Assembly: GCF_001854805.1 (NCBI RefSeq)
Contig: NZ_MBLO01000244.1
Span: 1-57,519, forward strand
DNA from: Pseudofrankia coriaricola
Lineage (GTDB): Bacteria; Actinomycetota; Actinomycetes; Frankiales; Frankiaceae
Reading direction: 5' to 3'
DNA length: 57,519 nucleotides
Positions 9,022-17,659 of the stretch are shown in pieces (within the stretch, counting starts at the first letter, position 1; every line of letters begins with the position of its first letter). The notes beneath the pieces were generated by a model. The model was not told the origin of the DNA. It was given only the letters and a program-made list of their open reading frames with translations, and did not search any database. The translations under genes and the position numbers were made by a program.

Positions 9022-9082
9022 AGACCGTCGGTCTCTTATAACTTAAGAGACCGACGGTCTGTAGTCAAGAGACCATCGGTCT
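9022..9082. promoter_or_regulatory. three palindromic TetR-type operators
   Basis: Three 13-base palindromes of the form AGACC-RTCG/GACG-GTCT occur in a row: AGACCGTCGGTCT at 9022-9034, AGACCGACGGTCT at 9048-9060 and AGACCATCGGTCT at 9070-9082. The first two form one almost perfect 39-base palindrome around an AT-rich centre that could hold a -10 element. Centres are 26 and 22 bases apart. They lie between the divergent hypothetical/SDR unit and the TetR gene starting at 9098. The last site ends 15 bases before that start, so bound repressor would also block its own gene. Confidence 0.85.
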
Positions 9083-9097
9083 CCTAAACTGAGGGGT

Positions 9098-9781
9098 ATG
9101 GCAGCCTTCCAGCGTGCGAGGAGCGAGGTGCAGCGCACGGAACGCCGTGAGGGCATCCTCAGGACGGCGGCCGCGATGCTCGACGAGATGCCCGTGTCGG
9201 CGATGAGCCTCAACGAGCTCAGCCGCCGTGTGGGGCTGGCGAAGTCCAACGTCCTGCGCTACTTCGAGTCGCGCGAGGCGGTCCTGCTCGACCTGCTGGC
9301 CAACGCCGCCGCCGGGTTCCTGGTCGAGATCTCCGAGAAGCTCCCGTCGGCGGTCGACCCGTCCGCTCCGGTGCCCGTTCGCGCAGGCGAGCTGGCGTCT
9401 GGGCTCGCCGCGTCGTTCGAGGCCCATCCGATGCTGTGTGAACTTCTCAGCGCCCAAGCCGCCATCCTGGAGCGGAACGTCTCCGCAGACGTCGCGCTTC
9501 ACTACAAACGGGGGGCGCGGGACAGCATGGTCGGGCTCGCCGCCCTGCTCCGCCGTCTCCTTACCGAGCTCGACGAGCGGCGATCGGCGCAGGCGGCCGG
9601 CCTGGTCATCGCTCTCGTCGGCGCCTTGTGGACCCGCGGCCATCCCGCGCCGGCCCTGGTCGCCGCCTACGAGATCGACCCGGGCCTGGCGTTCATGAAT
9701 CCGCCATTCCGTGAGTCCCTCGACGCCGCGATCGAAGCCGTCCTCCTAGGCCTGGCGGCGCAGAGCGACGCCGCGGGGTAG
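9098..9781 (+). CDS. TetR/AcrR family transcriptional regulator
   Basis: A 227-residue TetR protein. The DNA-binding domain shows GILRTAAAMLDEMPVSAMSL followed by LSRRVGLAKSNVLRYFESRE, a good helix-turn-helix with the family tyrosine. The ligand-binding half is helical and unassigned. The start is ATG at 9098, directly after three palindromic operators, so autoregulation and control of the divergent 8951/8605 unit are likely. Such repressors commonly sense a hydrophobic small molecule that the controlled SDR then reduces; the ligand here is not known. Confidence 0.92.
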   Translation: MAAFQRARSEVQRTERREGILRTAAAMLDEMPVSAMSLNELSRRVGLAKSNVLRYFESREAVLLDLLANAAAGFLVEISEKLPSAVDPSAPVPVRAGELASGLAASFEAHPMLCELLSAQAAILERNVSADVALHYKRGARDSMVGLAALLRRLLTELDERRSAQAAGLVIALVGALWTRGHPAPALVAAYEIDPGLAFMNPPFRESLDAAIEAVLLGLAAQSDAAG

Positions 9782-10027
9782 CCGCGCCCGACCACCACCT
9801 GCAGACGAGGATCGACTGGCCCGGCAGTCAGATTGCCGCGATGGTCGTGGACCTGCCCGGCGTTGCGCGGCTCTTGGTGGCCGAGTACAAGCACCACCGG
9901 CCGGGCTCGCGCCGACATCATGATCCTCGCCGATGGCGCGCCAGCCCGACACTTGCGGCGCCCTCCTGAGGCGTCGGGCGACACCTGGCCACCGACAGGT
10001 TCGTCGCGCTGGCCGACGCCTGACGGC

Positions 10028-11551
10028 TCAGGCGGGCGTGAGCCCGGACAGGTCCCGCGAGGCCACGCTGTTGCGGTCGCTGACGGCGGCGCCCAGCGAG
10101 AACTGCGGCCAGAAGCCGGTGAGCTCCTGCCGGCTGCGTTCACTCCACTCGCGGGCCAGGTCCGTGCGCGACTTGTAGAAGTTCAGCGCGTACCCGCCGG
10201 CGTGGACACGCAGGAGGGAGAAGCCGCCCGGGTACTCCTTGGCCGCGCAGACCTCCTGCAACACCACGCGCGGCGCGGCCGGGCTGACCGTCCGGTGGTT
10301 GCGGTGGGTGTGCCCGGCGTGGTGGAGGAACACCCCGGGGGTCGACGCGTAGGTCGCCAGCAGCCCGGTGGCCTGCGTGGCGTCGAGCATGCTGCCCGCG
10401 CCGCCGCCGAAGGGCGTCCCCTCGACGACCAGCGGGTGGTGGCCGAAGACGATCGTCGGCTGGTCGCGGTGTGCCTTCAGGTCGGCGGCCAGCCAGGATT
10501 GCTGAGCGGCGGACATCCCGCCGGCGTCGCCGCCGTTGCCCGCCTTGTCGTACGTGTCGAGCCCGACCACGTGCAGGCCATTGAGGTCGTGCGAGAAGTA
10601 CGTCGTCGCCGAGCCCGCGAAGAAGTCGTCGCGGAAGCAGTCGTCGCCCTGCCACTCGCCGGTGCCGCAGCCGGCGTAGGCCGCGCCGGCGTGCGCCCGG
10701 TCGTGGTTGCCGCGGGCGACGAAGTAGTCCTGCCGGTAGGTGCCGAAGCGGTCGAGGTGCGTCCGGACGCGGGTGACGTCGGCGGGGGCGGCCTCGCTGG
10801 ACAGGTCGCCCGCGGCGAGCAGGTAGTTGGCGCCGCGGGCGGTGGCCTCGGCGACCAGCCCCTCGGCCATGACCTCCGGGTACGGCCGAAGCCCGGGCTG
10901 CTGCGAGAGGCCCTTGATGGAGGTGCCGCCGACCAGGCCGGCGACGGTCTCACCGAGGTGCAGGTCGTTGCACAGCGCGATCGAGAACAGGTGGCGTCCC
11001 GGCGGTGGCTGCGGGGTGGTGAAGGTGAAGGGGCCGTCCGCGCCGGCCGGTGCGGCGGTCCCCGCCGCGTTGCCCTGCACCAGCTCCAGCGCGGTGGGCG
11101 TGGCGGCCTTGCCGGCGGAGGCCGCCCGGTAGTAGTAGGTCTGGCCCGGCTCGAGCCCGGTCAGCTCGACGTAGTGGTACGGGGTCGGCCCGCCCTCGTC
11201 GTGCGCGGTCTTGGTCAGCTGGGACGGGCTGGTGCCGTAGGAGACCTGGCCGTCGGCGGGTTTGGGCACCATCCGCTTGGTGCCGTCGTCCGTGCCGGGG
11301 ACGCCGGTATACCAAGTGATCACGGCGCTGGTCTCGGTGAGGGTGACCAGCTCCAGGTTCACCGGGCTGACCGTGCGTGGGTCGACGTCGGCCGTCGTCG
11401 CGGCCGCGGTGGCCCGGGCGGCGGGCTCGTCTCGGTCGGAGCAGGCGACGAGTGGCGCGGCGGCGATCAGGGCGGACCATCGCAGCAGGTCGCGGCGGGT
11501 GGTGTGGCAGCGGCAGGGCACGGCGGCATTCTCCCGCAGGGGTTCCGACAT
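10028..11551 (-). CDS. exported purple-acid-phosphatase-like metallophosphoesterase (Tat signal)
   Basis: About 507 residues. A twin-arginine signal TTRRDLLRWSALIAAA near residues 17-32 is followed by VAC, which could also be a lipobox, so the product is exported and perhaps lipid-anchored. A fibronectin type III-like N-terminal domain with GLEPGQTYYYRA precedes a calcineurin-like phosphoesterase domain. All metal motifs are present: NDLHLGE, GDLSSE, GNHDR, GHHP and GHTHR. The layout is that of purple acid phosphatases or secreted phosphodiesterases, probably phosphate scavenging. I chose ATG 11551 because earlier codons encode low-quality sequence and overlap the divergent TetR promoter. The gap to the TetR gene at 11703 is 151 bases. 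Confidence 0.88.
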   Translation of the reverse strand: MSEPLRENAAVPCRCHTTRRDLLRWSALIAAAPLVACSDRDEPAARATAAATTADVDPRTVSPVNLELVTLTETSAVITWYTGVPGTDDGTKRMVPKPADGQVSYGTSPSQLTKTAHDEGGPTPYHYVELTGLEPGQTYYYRAASAGKAATPTALELVQGNAAGTAAPAGADGPFTFTTPQPPPGRHLFSIALCNDLHLGETVAGLVGGTSIKGLSQQPGLRPYPEVMAEGLVAEATARGANYLLAAGDLSSEAAPADVTRVRTHLDRFGTYRQDYFVARGNHDRAHAGAAYAGCGTGEWQGDDCFRDDFFAGSATTYFSHDLNGLHVVGLDTYDKAGNGGDAGGMSAAQQSWLAADLKAHRDQPTIVFGHHPLVVEGTPFGGGAGSMLDATQATGLLATYASTPGVFLHHAGHTHRNHRTVSPAAPRVVLQEVCAAKEYPGGFSLLRVHAGGYALNFYKSRTDLAREWSERSRQELTGFWPQFSLGAAVSDRNSVASRDLSGLTPA

Positions 11552-11702
11552 GTGGGTGAAATCGTCCTGGCCGTTCGCGGTACGAACGCGGCGCGCGCCG
11601 GGCGTGCCGGGTCCGCCGTATGGGCCAGGAAACCGGGCGGCGTCGGTTTCCGGCGGCCGGACTCGGCCGTGCTCGCCGGGGTCGGGTCGTAGGATCGCGG
11701 CC

Positions 11703-12344
11703 ATGCCTGCCGATGCGAGCGTTGCGGCCGGTGTTGATGACGGCGCGGCGGGCGGCGAGGGTCAGCGGCGGCGGGGCCGGGGGCGCCCGGCGCAGTTGAG
11801 CCGAGAGCAGATCGTCGCCGCCGCGTTGGAGCTAAACCTGGAGACCCTGACGGTCCGGGAGCTCGCGGCGCGCCTTGGGGTCACGCACGGAGCGCTGTAT
11901 CGGTGGGTTGGCGATCGTGACGAGCTGCTGGACTTGATCAGCGATGTGATCGTGGAGCGGATCCTCCCGGCCGATCAGCCGCGGCCGAATCAGTGGCGGG
12001 CGTGGTTGCGGCGCCTGGCGTGGTCGATGCATGACGAGTTCTTGGCCGTGCCGGGGTATGCGACGCGCACCTCGCGGCCGCACCGGCACAACCCCGAGTC
12101 GTTCGGTCGACTTCGGGCTGGCGTCATAGGGGCCTTCGTCACTTCGGGCGTCTCGCCGGAGCTGGCCGAGCAGAGCTGGTACATCTTCGGCGTCTCGATC
12201 GTGAGCTGGCTCGCGGCAGCGGAGAGCTCGCTGGAGCTTGGGCCTGCCGAGCCGCGCTTCGACGTGTTCCTCGACGTCCTGCTGCGTGGGCTGCCTGCGC
12301 GGGAACCGGCCACGCCTCGACCGGTGGGTCACGGGGGCTGCTAG
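11703..12344 (+). CDS. TetR/AcrR family transcriptional regulator (TetR_C-type)
   Basis: A 213-residue protein with a short Gly/Arg-rich lead, then [20 protein letters not shown] and [20 protein letters not shown], the typical helix-turn-helix of the tetracycline-repressor-like branch. The remainder is helical with [15 protein letters not shown], as in the TetR_C family. The start is ATG at 11703. It is divergent from the exported phosphoesterase and converges on an ABC ATPase fragment, so its target may be the phosphoesterase gene or a transporter since lost. Ligand unknown. Confidence 0.88.
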   Translation: MPADASVAAGVDDGAAGGEGQRRRGRGRPAQLSREQIVAAALELNLETLTVRELAARLGVTHGALYRWVGDRDELLDLISDVIVERILPADQPRPNQWRAWLRRLAWSMHDEFLAVPGYATRTSRPHRHNPESFGRLRAGVIGAFVTSGVSPELAEQSWYIFGVSIVSWLAAAESSLELGPAEPRFDVFLDVLLRGLPAREPATPRPVGHGGC

Positions 12345-12345
12345 C

Positions 12346-12524
12346 TCATCGCAGATCAGCACCCGGGGTTCGGCGGCCATGGCGCGTGCGATCGCAATGC
12401 GTTGGCGCTGCCCGCCGGATAGCTGTCCGGGGTAGCGGCGGGCCAACTCGGGCGCGAGCTGCACAGCGTCGAGGAGGTCTCGTACCTGGGTCTGCGCCCT
12501 GGCGCGGTCGAGGCCGGCGAGCGC
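12346..12524 (-). pseudogene. ABC transporter ATPase fragment
   Basis: About 58 codons on the minus strand encode the middle of an ABC ATPase: [20 protein letters not shown] is the signature motif and RVLICDE the Walker B strand. It resembles peptide/nickel-type (DppD/OppF) ATPases. The frame is closed upstream by a stop next to the alcohol dehydrogenase stop codon, lacks Walker A, and loses homology directly after the Walker B glutamate. It is a relic trapped between the TetR gene and the dehydrogenase operon. Confidence 0.8.
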
Positions 12525-12527
12525 GCA

Positions 12528-13643
12528 TCAGCGCGCCACCTCGACGATGCCGCGGATGTTGAGCCCGTCGGCCATGTCCTGGTATGCCTTCTCGATCTCG
12601 TCGAGGGCGTAGCGACGGGTCACCATCTCGTCGAGCCGTAGCCGGCCGCCACGGTAGAGGCCGAGCAGCATCGGTACGTCCTGGTGCGGGTTGCAGAAGC
12701 CGTACAGACAGCCGACGACGGTCTTCGCGAACGAGGTGAGCAGCCCCCCCGGCAGCTTCACGGTGATCTCCTCGTAGCGGTCCGCAATGCCGGTGAGGAC
12801 GAGCGTGCCGCCCTTGCGGGTCATCTCGTAGCACTCGGTGACGACCCGCTCGGTTGCCACGCCGACGCACTGGATGACGCTGTCGGCGAGCGCTCCGGCG
12901 GTGTGGTGACGGACGTGGTCGAGCGCCTCGGCGTGCGTGGTGAAGCCGGCGTGGGCGCCGAGGCGCCGGGCGAACTCGTTCTTGAAGGGCACCGGGTCGA
13001 CGGTGACGACCGTCGCCGCGCCGCCCATGAGTGCGCCCTGCACGGCGGCGGCACCGACGCCCCCGACCCCATAGACCACGACGACGTCGCCGGGGCGGAC
13101 GCCCGCCGCCCGTACCGCCGAGCCCCAGCCCGTCGGGACGCTGCAGCCCAGCAGGCACGCCGCGTCCAGCGCGGTGTCGTCGGGCACCTTGACCAGCGAG
13201 CGCTCCTGGGCGACGAAGAAGTCGGTGAACGTTCCCAGCGCGCAGAACCCACCGGCGTCCCGGCCGTCGCCCAGATGCATGCGGTAGGTGCCGTCGGCGA
13301 GCGCCCCCGTCAGGGTGCTCGCGCCCGCGTCGCAGAGCCAGGACTGGCCGACCGTGCACCAGCGGCACAGGCCGCACGCCGGGATGAAGGAGGTCACCAC
13401 CTTGTCGCCCGGCCGCAGCCGGGTGACCCCCGCGCCGACCTCCCGCACGACCCCGCTGCCCTCGTGCCCGCCGACCAGCGGGAAGCGCAGACCCGCGCCC
13501 TTGTTGAGGTGGTCGTCGGAGTGGCACAGGCCCGCGAACGCGGTCTCGACCAGGACCTCGCCGGCGCGAGGCCCGTCCAGTGAGATCTCCTCGACGGTCC
13601 AGGGCTGGCCCGGACCGTGCAGGAGCGCGGCACGCGTCTTCAT
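12528..13643 (-). CDS. NDMA-dependent (mycothiol/nicotinoprotein-type) alcohol dehydrogenase
   Basis: A 371-residue zinc MDR. It has catalytic zinc ligands in GLCHSDDHL and VGGHEGSG, the structural zinc lobe CGLCRWCTVGQSWLC, and the Rossmann loop GVGGVGAAA. The N-terminus MKTRAALLHGPGQPW and overall length match the actinobacterial group annotated as NDMA-dependent alcohol dehydrogenases, which hold NAD(H) tightly and pass electrons to a carrier (mycofactocin in many species). The start ATG 13643 has GAGGG upstream. It is the last gene of a four-gene minus-strand unit (17438 to 12528) and would oxidise an alcohol formed by the upstream hydrolases. No mycofactocin genes are in view. Confidence 0.88.
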   Translation of the reverse strand: MKTRAALLHGPGQPWTVEEISLDGPRAGEVLVETAFAGLCHSDDHLNKGAGLRFPLVGGHEGSGVVREVGAGVTRLRPGDKVVTSFIPACGLCRWCTVGQSWLCDAGASTLTGALADGTYRMHLGDGRDAGGFCALGTFTDFFVAQERSLVKVPDDTALDAACLLGCSVPTGWGSAVRAAGVRPGDVVVVYGVGGVGAAAVQGALMGGAATVVTVDPVPFKNEFARRLGAHAGFTTHAEALDHVRHHTAGALADSVIQCVGVATERVVTECYEMTRKGGTLVLTGIADRYEEITVKLPGGLLTSFAKTVVGCLYGFCNPHQDVPMLLGLYRGGRLRLDEMVTRRYALDEIEKAYQDMADGLNIRGIVEVAR

Positions 13644-13690
13644 TTCCGACCCTCTCGAGTTGTCCGGCGTGCGGCTGGGTGCCCGGGCTC

Positions 13691-14860
13691 TCAGTGGGCG
13701 ACGAGCTGGGACGCGGTGTTGTACATGACGTCGTCCTTGACCTGCTCGTCGAGGCCGTCGAGCAGGTTGCGGAAGTCCGCGGGGGAGGCGAGTCCTTCCG
13801 CGTGCGGCCAGTCGGAGCCCATGACGATGCTGTGGTGGAAGCCGAGCTGGCGGATGATCTCCACCGGGTCGTCCTCCGGGTAGGGGACGACGCGGATGTG
13901 GTCGCGGAACACCTCGCTGGGCCGGCGGTCGAGCTGGCCGCCGATCCACGGGCCGTTGCGGCCCATGCCGCGGCTCTTGTCCATGTGCCTGACGAAGTGC
14001 GGCACCCAGGACGCGCCGAACTCGCTGGCCAGCACCTTGATATCGGGAAAGCGGCCGAACAGGTTGTCGAACACCAACGCGGACAGGGTCTCCGTGATGG
14101 GCCGCTCGCCATAGGTGTTCTGCCACTGCCACGCCGACATGCGGAAGTGGATCGGGTCCGGCTCGTGCCCCCAGGCGGGTGCCAGGTTGGCGTTGTAGTA
14201 GGCCTCGGTGATGTGGTAGCAGACCGTGGCCTTCGCCTCGTTGATTCGTGCCCAGATGGGGTCGAAGTAGGGGTCGCCCGGGCTGCGGCCGTAGGCGGGG
14301 CCGGTCGTCATGAGAATGAACCGGGCGCCGTCGGCGAGGACCTGGTCGAGCTCCTTGACGGCGAGGTCGCGGTCCTTCAGAGCGATGGTCGCCGGCGCAT
14401 AGATACGGCCCTCGTGGTCGAACCCCCACTGCTCGTTCATGTAGGTGTTGAACGAACGTAGGTTCGCGTACAGGGCGTCGGGCCGGGTGATGTAGGCCTC
14501 GGCCATCAGCCCCCAGCTACCCGGGTAGATGATGGTCGCCTCGAGCCCCTGGGCGTCCATCTCGCGCAGCCGCGCGTCACGGTCCTGGTAGACGTCGCGC
14601 ATCGGCTCGAACATGTAGGTCTCGACCGGGGCGCCGGTGCTCATCTGCTTGAGCATCTCCTTGAGCGACCCGGGCTTGTAGGCCTTCCTGAACTCGGGCT
14701 CGACGGCGACGAGGATCCGTTCGCCCATGAGGATCGCCTCGTCGCCGTTCTGCAGCGTGACCGGCTTGACGGTCCGGTGTGCCCATTCCGGCGCGATGTG
14801 CCGGGTGAACGCGTCGGGCGTCTCGTACATGTGCTGGTCACAGTCGAAGATCCTGCCCAC
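13691..14860 (-). CDS. metal-dependent amidohydrolase, family 2 (ACMSD-like TIM barrel)
   Basis: A 389-residue amidohydrolase-2 protein. The opening metal site reads FDCDQHMYE, the D-x-H variant of the usual HxH; a mid-barrel histidine is in VCYHITE, SEFGASWVPHF follows, and the closing Asp is in VMGSDWPHAEG. Members include decarboxylases, hydratases and ring-opening hydrolases. The start is GTG 14860, fixed by GGGAGG five bases upstream; the longer frame reaching 15055 is an artefact overlapping the SDR gene. It pairs with the family-3 amidohydrolase at 15720 in the same unit; a second such pair sits at 22724-25759. The two family-2 proteins share the same ending motif (GSDWPHAEGL). Confidence 0.88.
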   Translation of the reverse strand: MGRIFDCDQHMYETPDAFTRHIAPEWAHRTVKPVTLQNGDEAILMGERILVAVEPEFRKAYKPGSLKEMLKQMSTGAPVETYMFEPMRDVYQDRDARLREMDAQGLEATIIYPGSWGLMAEAYITRPDALYANLRSFNTYMNEQWGFDHEGRIYAPATIALKDRDLAVKELDQVLADGARFILMTTGPAYGRSPGDPYFDPIWARINEAKATVCYHITEAYYNANLAPAWGHEPDPIHFRMSAWQWQNTYGERPITETLSALVFDNLFGRFPDIKVLASEFGASWVPHFVRHMDKSRGMGRNGPWIGGQLDRRPSEVFRDHIRVVPYPEDDPVEIIRQLGFHHSIVMGSDWPHAEGLASPADFRNLLDGLDEQVKDDVMYNTASQLVAH

Positions 14861-14930
14861 GGCTGCCTCCCTGCGCGTGCGTGCGCTTGTGGGCGCGAAT
14901 GGTGTGGTGGAGAGAAGGACCTGACCGAGG

Positions 14931-15716
14931 TCAGGTGATCGTCCGGCCGCCGTCGACGGCGAGCTGCTGGCCGGTGACGTAGGCGGCGGCGTCGGAGAGC
15001 AGGAACCGGACCGCGCCGACGATGTCGCCGGGGGTGCCGGTGCGCTTGAGGACAAGCCGGTCGGCGAAGAAGCCTGGTGGTTCGGCCAGCCCGTCGACCA
15101 TCTCTGTCGGGAACATCCCGGGCGCGACCGCGTTGACCCGCACCCCGTGGCGGCCCCACTGGACCGCGAGCTCGCGGGTGGCGTGCGCGAGCCCGGCCTT
15201 GGCGGCGCAGTAGCCCGCGCTCGGCACCGTCAGCCCGGTGGCGACGATGCCCGACATCGACGTGATGTTGACGATCGAGCCGCCTCCGGACTCCCGCATC
15301 GCCAGCGCGCACTGGCGGGCCAGGTCCAACGGCGCCACCAGGTTGATCTCCAGCAGAGCGCGGACGTCGTCGGCGGTCTCCTTGAGCGCCGGGACTGCGC
15401 GTAGGACGCCCGCGTTGTTGACCAGCCCGTCGATCCGGCCGTGTGTGTCCAGCGCGGTGCTGACGAGCTCGGCGCGGGCGTCGTCGTCGGTCAGGTCGGC
15501 GGGCAGGACGACGCAGCGCTGGAGCCGGGCGGCGAGTTCTTCCAGCCGGTCGGCCCGGCGGCCGGTGGCGACCACCAGCGCCCCGGCCGCGTCGAGCCCC
15601 TCGGCGATCCACGCGCCCAGGCCCGAGGTCGCGCCGGTCACCAGCACGACGCGGCCGCCCACGTCGAACGGCTCACCGGCCGACCGGGCAGCCTCGGAGC
15701 TGACTGCGACGGTCAC
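14931..15716 (-). CDS. SDR family oxidoreductase
   Basis: A 261-residue classical SDR: TGATSGLG cofactor loop near residue 27, NNAG, Ser in NITSMSG, YCAAK active site, and the PGMFPTEM and YVTGQQLAVDGG segments of the FabG-like group. The GTG start at 15716 lies four bases after the stop of the upstream amidohydrolase (15720), so translation is probably coupled. It is the second gene of the catabolic unit and likely oxidises or reduces the hydroxy/keto intermediate. Substrate unknown. Confidence 0.9.
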   Translation of the reverse strand: MTVAVSSEAARSAGEPFDVGGRVVLVTGATSGLGAWIAEGLDAAGALVVATGRRADRLEELAARLQRCVVLPADLTDDDARAELVSTALDTHGRIDGLVNNAGVLRAVPALKETADDVRALLEINLVAPLDLARQCALAMRESGGGSIVNITSMSGIVATGLTVPSAGYCAAKAGLAHATRELAVQWGRHGVRVNAVAPGMFPTEMVDGLAEPPGFFADRLVLKRTGTPGDIVGAVRFLLSDAAAYVTGQQLAVDGGRTIT

Positions 15717-15719
15717 CGG

Positions 15720-17438
15720 CTAGACCATCGCCGGCGTGTCGGTGTCGCGTCCCGACCGCAGCACCCGGCCCGGGGTCTGTCCGGTGAACGTCCTACCCGC
15801 CACGATCGGCGTGCCGCCGACGACGACGTGCGCGATCCCTTCCGGCTCGCTGTAGAGCCTGCCAGCGCCGGCAGGCAGGTCGAACCTGGTGGTCAGAGGC
15901 CGCTGGGTGACTGCTGCGGGGTCGAACACGACGACGTCGGCGGCGGACCCAACAGCGAGCCGGCCGCGGCCGCGCAGCCCGTAGAGGTCGGCGGGCACGG
16001 ACGTCAGCAGCCGTACCGCCTCCTCGAGGCTGATCACCTTGTGCTCGCGGACGCCATGGTGTAGCAGCATGGTCGTGTAGGCGAAGAAGCCGATCATGTC
16101 GAGGTGCGCGCCGGCGTCGGAGGCGCCGACGACCGCGCGCGGGTCGCGCCAGATCTCGGCGCGCGCGGCCCAGTCCTCGGCGGTCGGGGTGCGCCACGGG
16201 TTGGAGAACGTGGTCCGCAGCTCGTCGGCGACGACGATGTCCATGAACGTCTCGAACGGGTCGCGGCCCTGTTCGGCCGCGATCTCGCCGACCGCGCGCC
16301 CCGCATACCCGCGGGTGGCGTCGCTGAAGGTCTCGATGATGTGCCGATTGCGCCAGTCCACCAGGTGGCTGTACGGGGACGGCGCCGCGCAGGCGTCGCG
16401 CAGCGCCGCCCGGCGGGCCGGGTCGCGCAGGATCGCGAGCCGCTCGGCCGGCGGCAGGAACAGGAAGTCGTGCAGCCCGGGCACCATGTCCAGGACGAAC
16501 CCGGACAGGAACGAGAACCGCGACGGCGGCGTGTCGGGCATGGTCAGCCCGACGACCTTCGCCCCGCGGGCCTTCGCCTGGTCGCCGAGCGCCAGCTTGG
16601 CGCGCGCGTCGTCGAGGGTGCGCGCGGCGACGGTGAGGATGTTCCAGTTCAGCGGCCGGCCCGCCGCCAGCGACATCTGGATCATCAGCTCGCCGATGTC
16701 GTCGGGGAAGGGGCCCTTGCCGGGCACGGTGGGCAGGTACTCCAGTGACGTTCCTGGGTGCTCGCCGGCCACCGCGGCCAGCTCCAGGAGCTCGGCGTCG
16801 GTCGCCCACCGCGACGGGACAGGCCGCCCCTCGCCGTCGTGGTGGCTCTGGGCACGGGTCGTCGAGAAGCCGAGGCCGCCGGCCGCGAGCCCCTCGTGCA
16901 GCAGCCGCCTCATCGTCGCCAGCTCGTCGTCCGTGGCCGGCCGCTCGGTGGCGGCCGGTCCCATCGCGACCCGGCGCAGGGCCGAGTGGCCGACCATGTA
17001 ACCGGTGTTGATCGCGAGCGTGCCGTCGAGCCGGTCGAGGAACTCGGCGGTCGTGCGCCAGTCCCAGGGCACGCCCTTCTCCAGGGCCGCCAGCGGCATT
17101 CCCTCGACCCGGGCGAGCATCCGCATCAGGTAGTCGCCGGACGTGTCGTCGAGCGGCGCGACCGTGAAGCCGCAGTTGCCGGCCAGCGCCGTGGTCACGC
17201 CATGCAGCGGGGACGGCGACAGTGTCGGGTCCCAGAAGCCCTGCACGTCGAGGTGGGTGTGGACGTCGACGAAGCCGGGCGCCACGACGAGTCCCTCGGC
17301 GTCGATCGTGCGGGCGGCGCCGTCCGTGAGCTCGCCGACCGCGACGATCCGGCCGCCGTCCACCGCGACGTCCGCGCGCCGCGCCGGCGCGCCCGTCCCG
17401 TCGACCACCTCGCCGCCACGGATCACCAGGTCATACAT
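15720..17438 (-). CDS. amidohydrolase family 3 protein (N-acyl-D-amino-acid deacylase-like)
   Basis: A 572-residue urease-like amidohydrolase. The small beta-domain starts MYDLVIRGGEVVDGTG, the metal site HTH is in PGFVDVHTHLD, GNCGFTVAP follows as in D-aminoacylases, and the closing metal Asp is in VGASDAGAHLD. The C-terminal strands return to the beta-domain. D-aminoacylase relatives hydrolyse N-acyl amino acids, but many actinobacterial copies occur in degradation clusters with unknown substrates. The start ATG 17438 has GAGGGAG upstream. It is the first gene of the unit 17438-12528; an AT-rich imperfect palindrome lies 43-60 bases upstream. A paralogue is at 22724. Confidence 0.88.
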   Translation of the reverse strand: MYDLVIRGGEVVDGTGAPARRADVAVDGGRIVAVGELTDGAARTIDAEGLVVAPGFVDVHTHLDVQGFWDPTLSPSPLHGVTTALAGNCGFTVAPLDDTSGDYLMRMLARVEGMPLAALEKGVPWDWRTTAEFLDRLDGTLAINTGYMVGHSALRRVAMGPAATERPATDDELATMRRLLHEGLAAGGLGFSTTRAQSHHDGEGRPVPSRWATDAELLELAAVAGEHPGTSLEYLPTVPGKGPFPDDIGELMIQMSLAAGRPLNWNILTVAARTLDDARAKLALGDQAKARGAKVVGLTMPDTPPSRFSFLSGFVLDMVPGLHDFLFLPPAERLAILRDPARRAALRDACAAPSPYSHLVDWRNRHIIETFSDATRGYAGRAVGEIAAEQGRDPFETFMDIVVADELRTTFSNPWRTPTAEDWAARAEIWRDPRAVVGASDAGAHLDMIGFFAYTTMLLHHGVREHKVISLEEAVRLLTSVPADLYGLRGRGRLAVGSAADVVVFDPAAVTQRPLTTRFDLPAGAGRLYSEPEGIAHVVVGGTPIVAGRTFTGQTPGRVLRSGRDTDTPAMV

Positions 17439-17480
17439 GACTCTCCCTCGCCGGCCCCGACCTCGAGGCCATGGACGCCA

Positions 17481-17498
17481 TAATAAGCTAACTAATTA
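17481..17498. promoter_or_regulatory. AT-rich imperfect palindrome upstream of the amidohydrolase unit
   Basis: TAATAAG-CTAA-CTAATTA is an imperfect inverted repeat (6 of 7 arm positions) in a short AT-rich island. It is placed like an operator or promoter for the minus-strand unit starting at 17438. Related AT-rich symmetric sequences precede the thioesterase and the fadH-like/acyl-CoA-ligase pair. Confidence 0.45.
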
Positions 17499-17659
17499 AT
17501 TTCAGCCAACTATCGATCGATACTGGTTGGGCGCGGAGTACCCGCGACTGGACCAGGTCCTCGGCCGCCAGCACCGCGGTCTTCCGGTGAACCAGGAAGC
17601 CGCGGGCGGAAGCGCCGTGCGGGCCACCACGTGACCGGTCGGGATCCGCGGCCTGGCTG

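Noticed and set aside
9782-10027. Plus-strand AAMVVDLPGVARLLVAEYKH as a transposase or enzyme remnant
   Set aside because: The stretch is protein-like but too short and matched to no family I can name.
9833-11692. A 619-codon plus-strand open frame
   Set aside because: It is antisense to the exported phosphoesterase, is Arg/Gly/Val-rich and has no domain. The minus strand has a signal peptide and all metal motifs.
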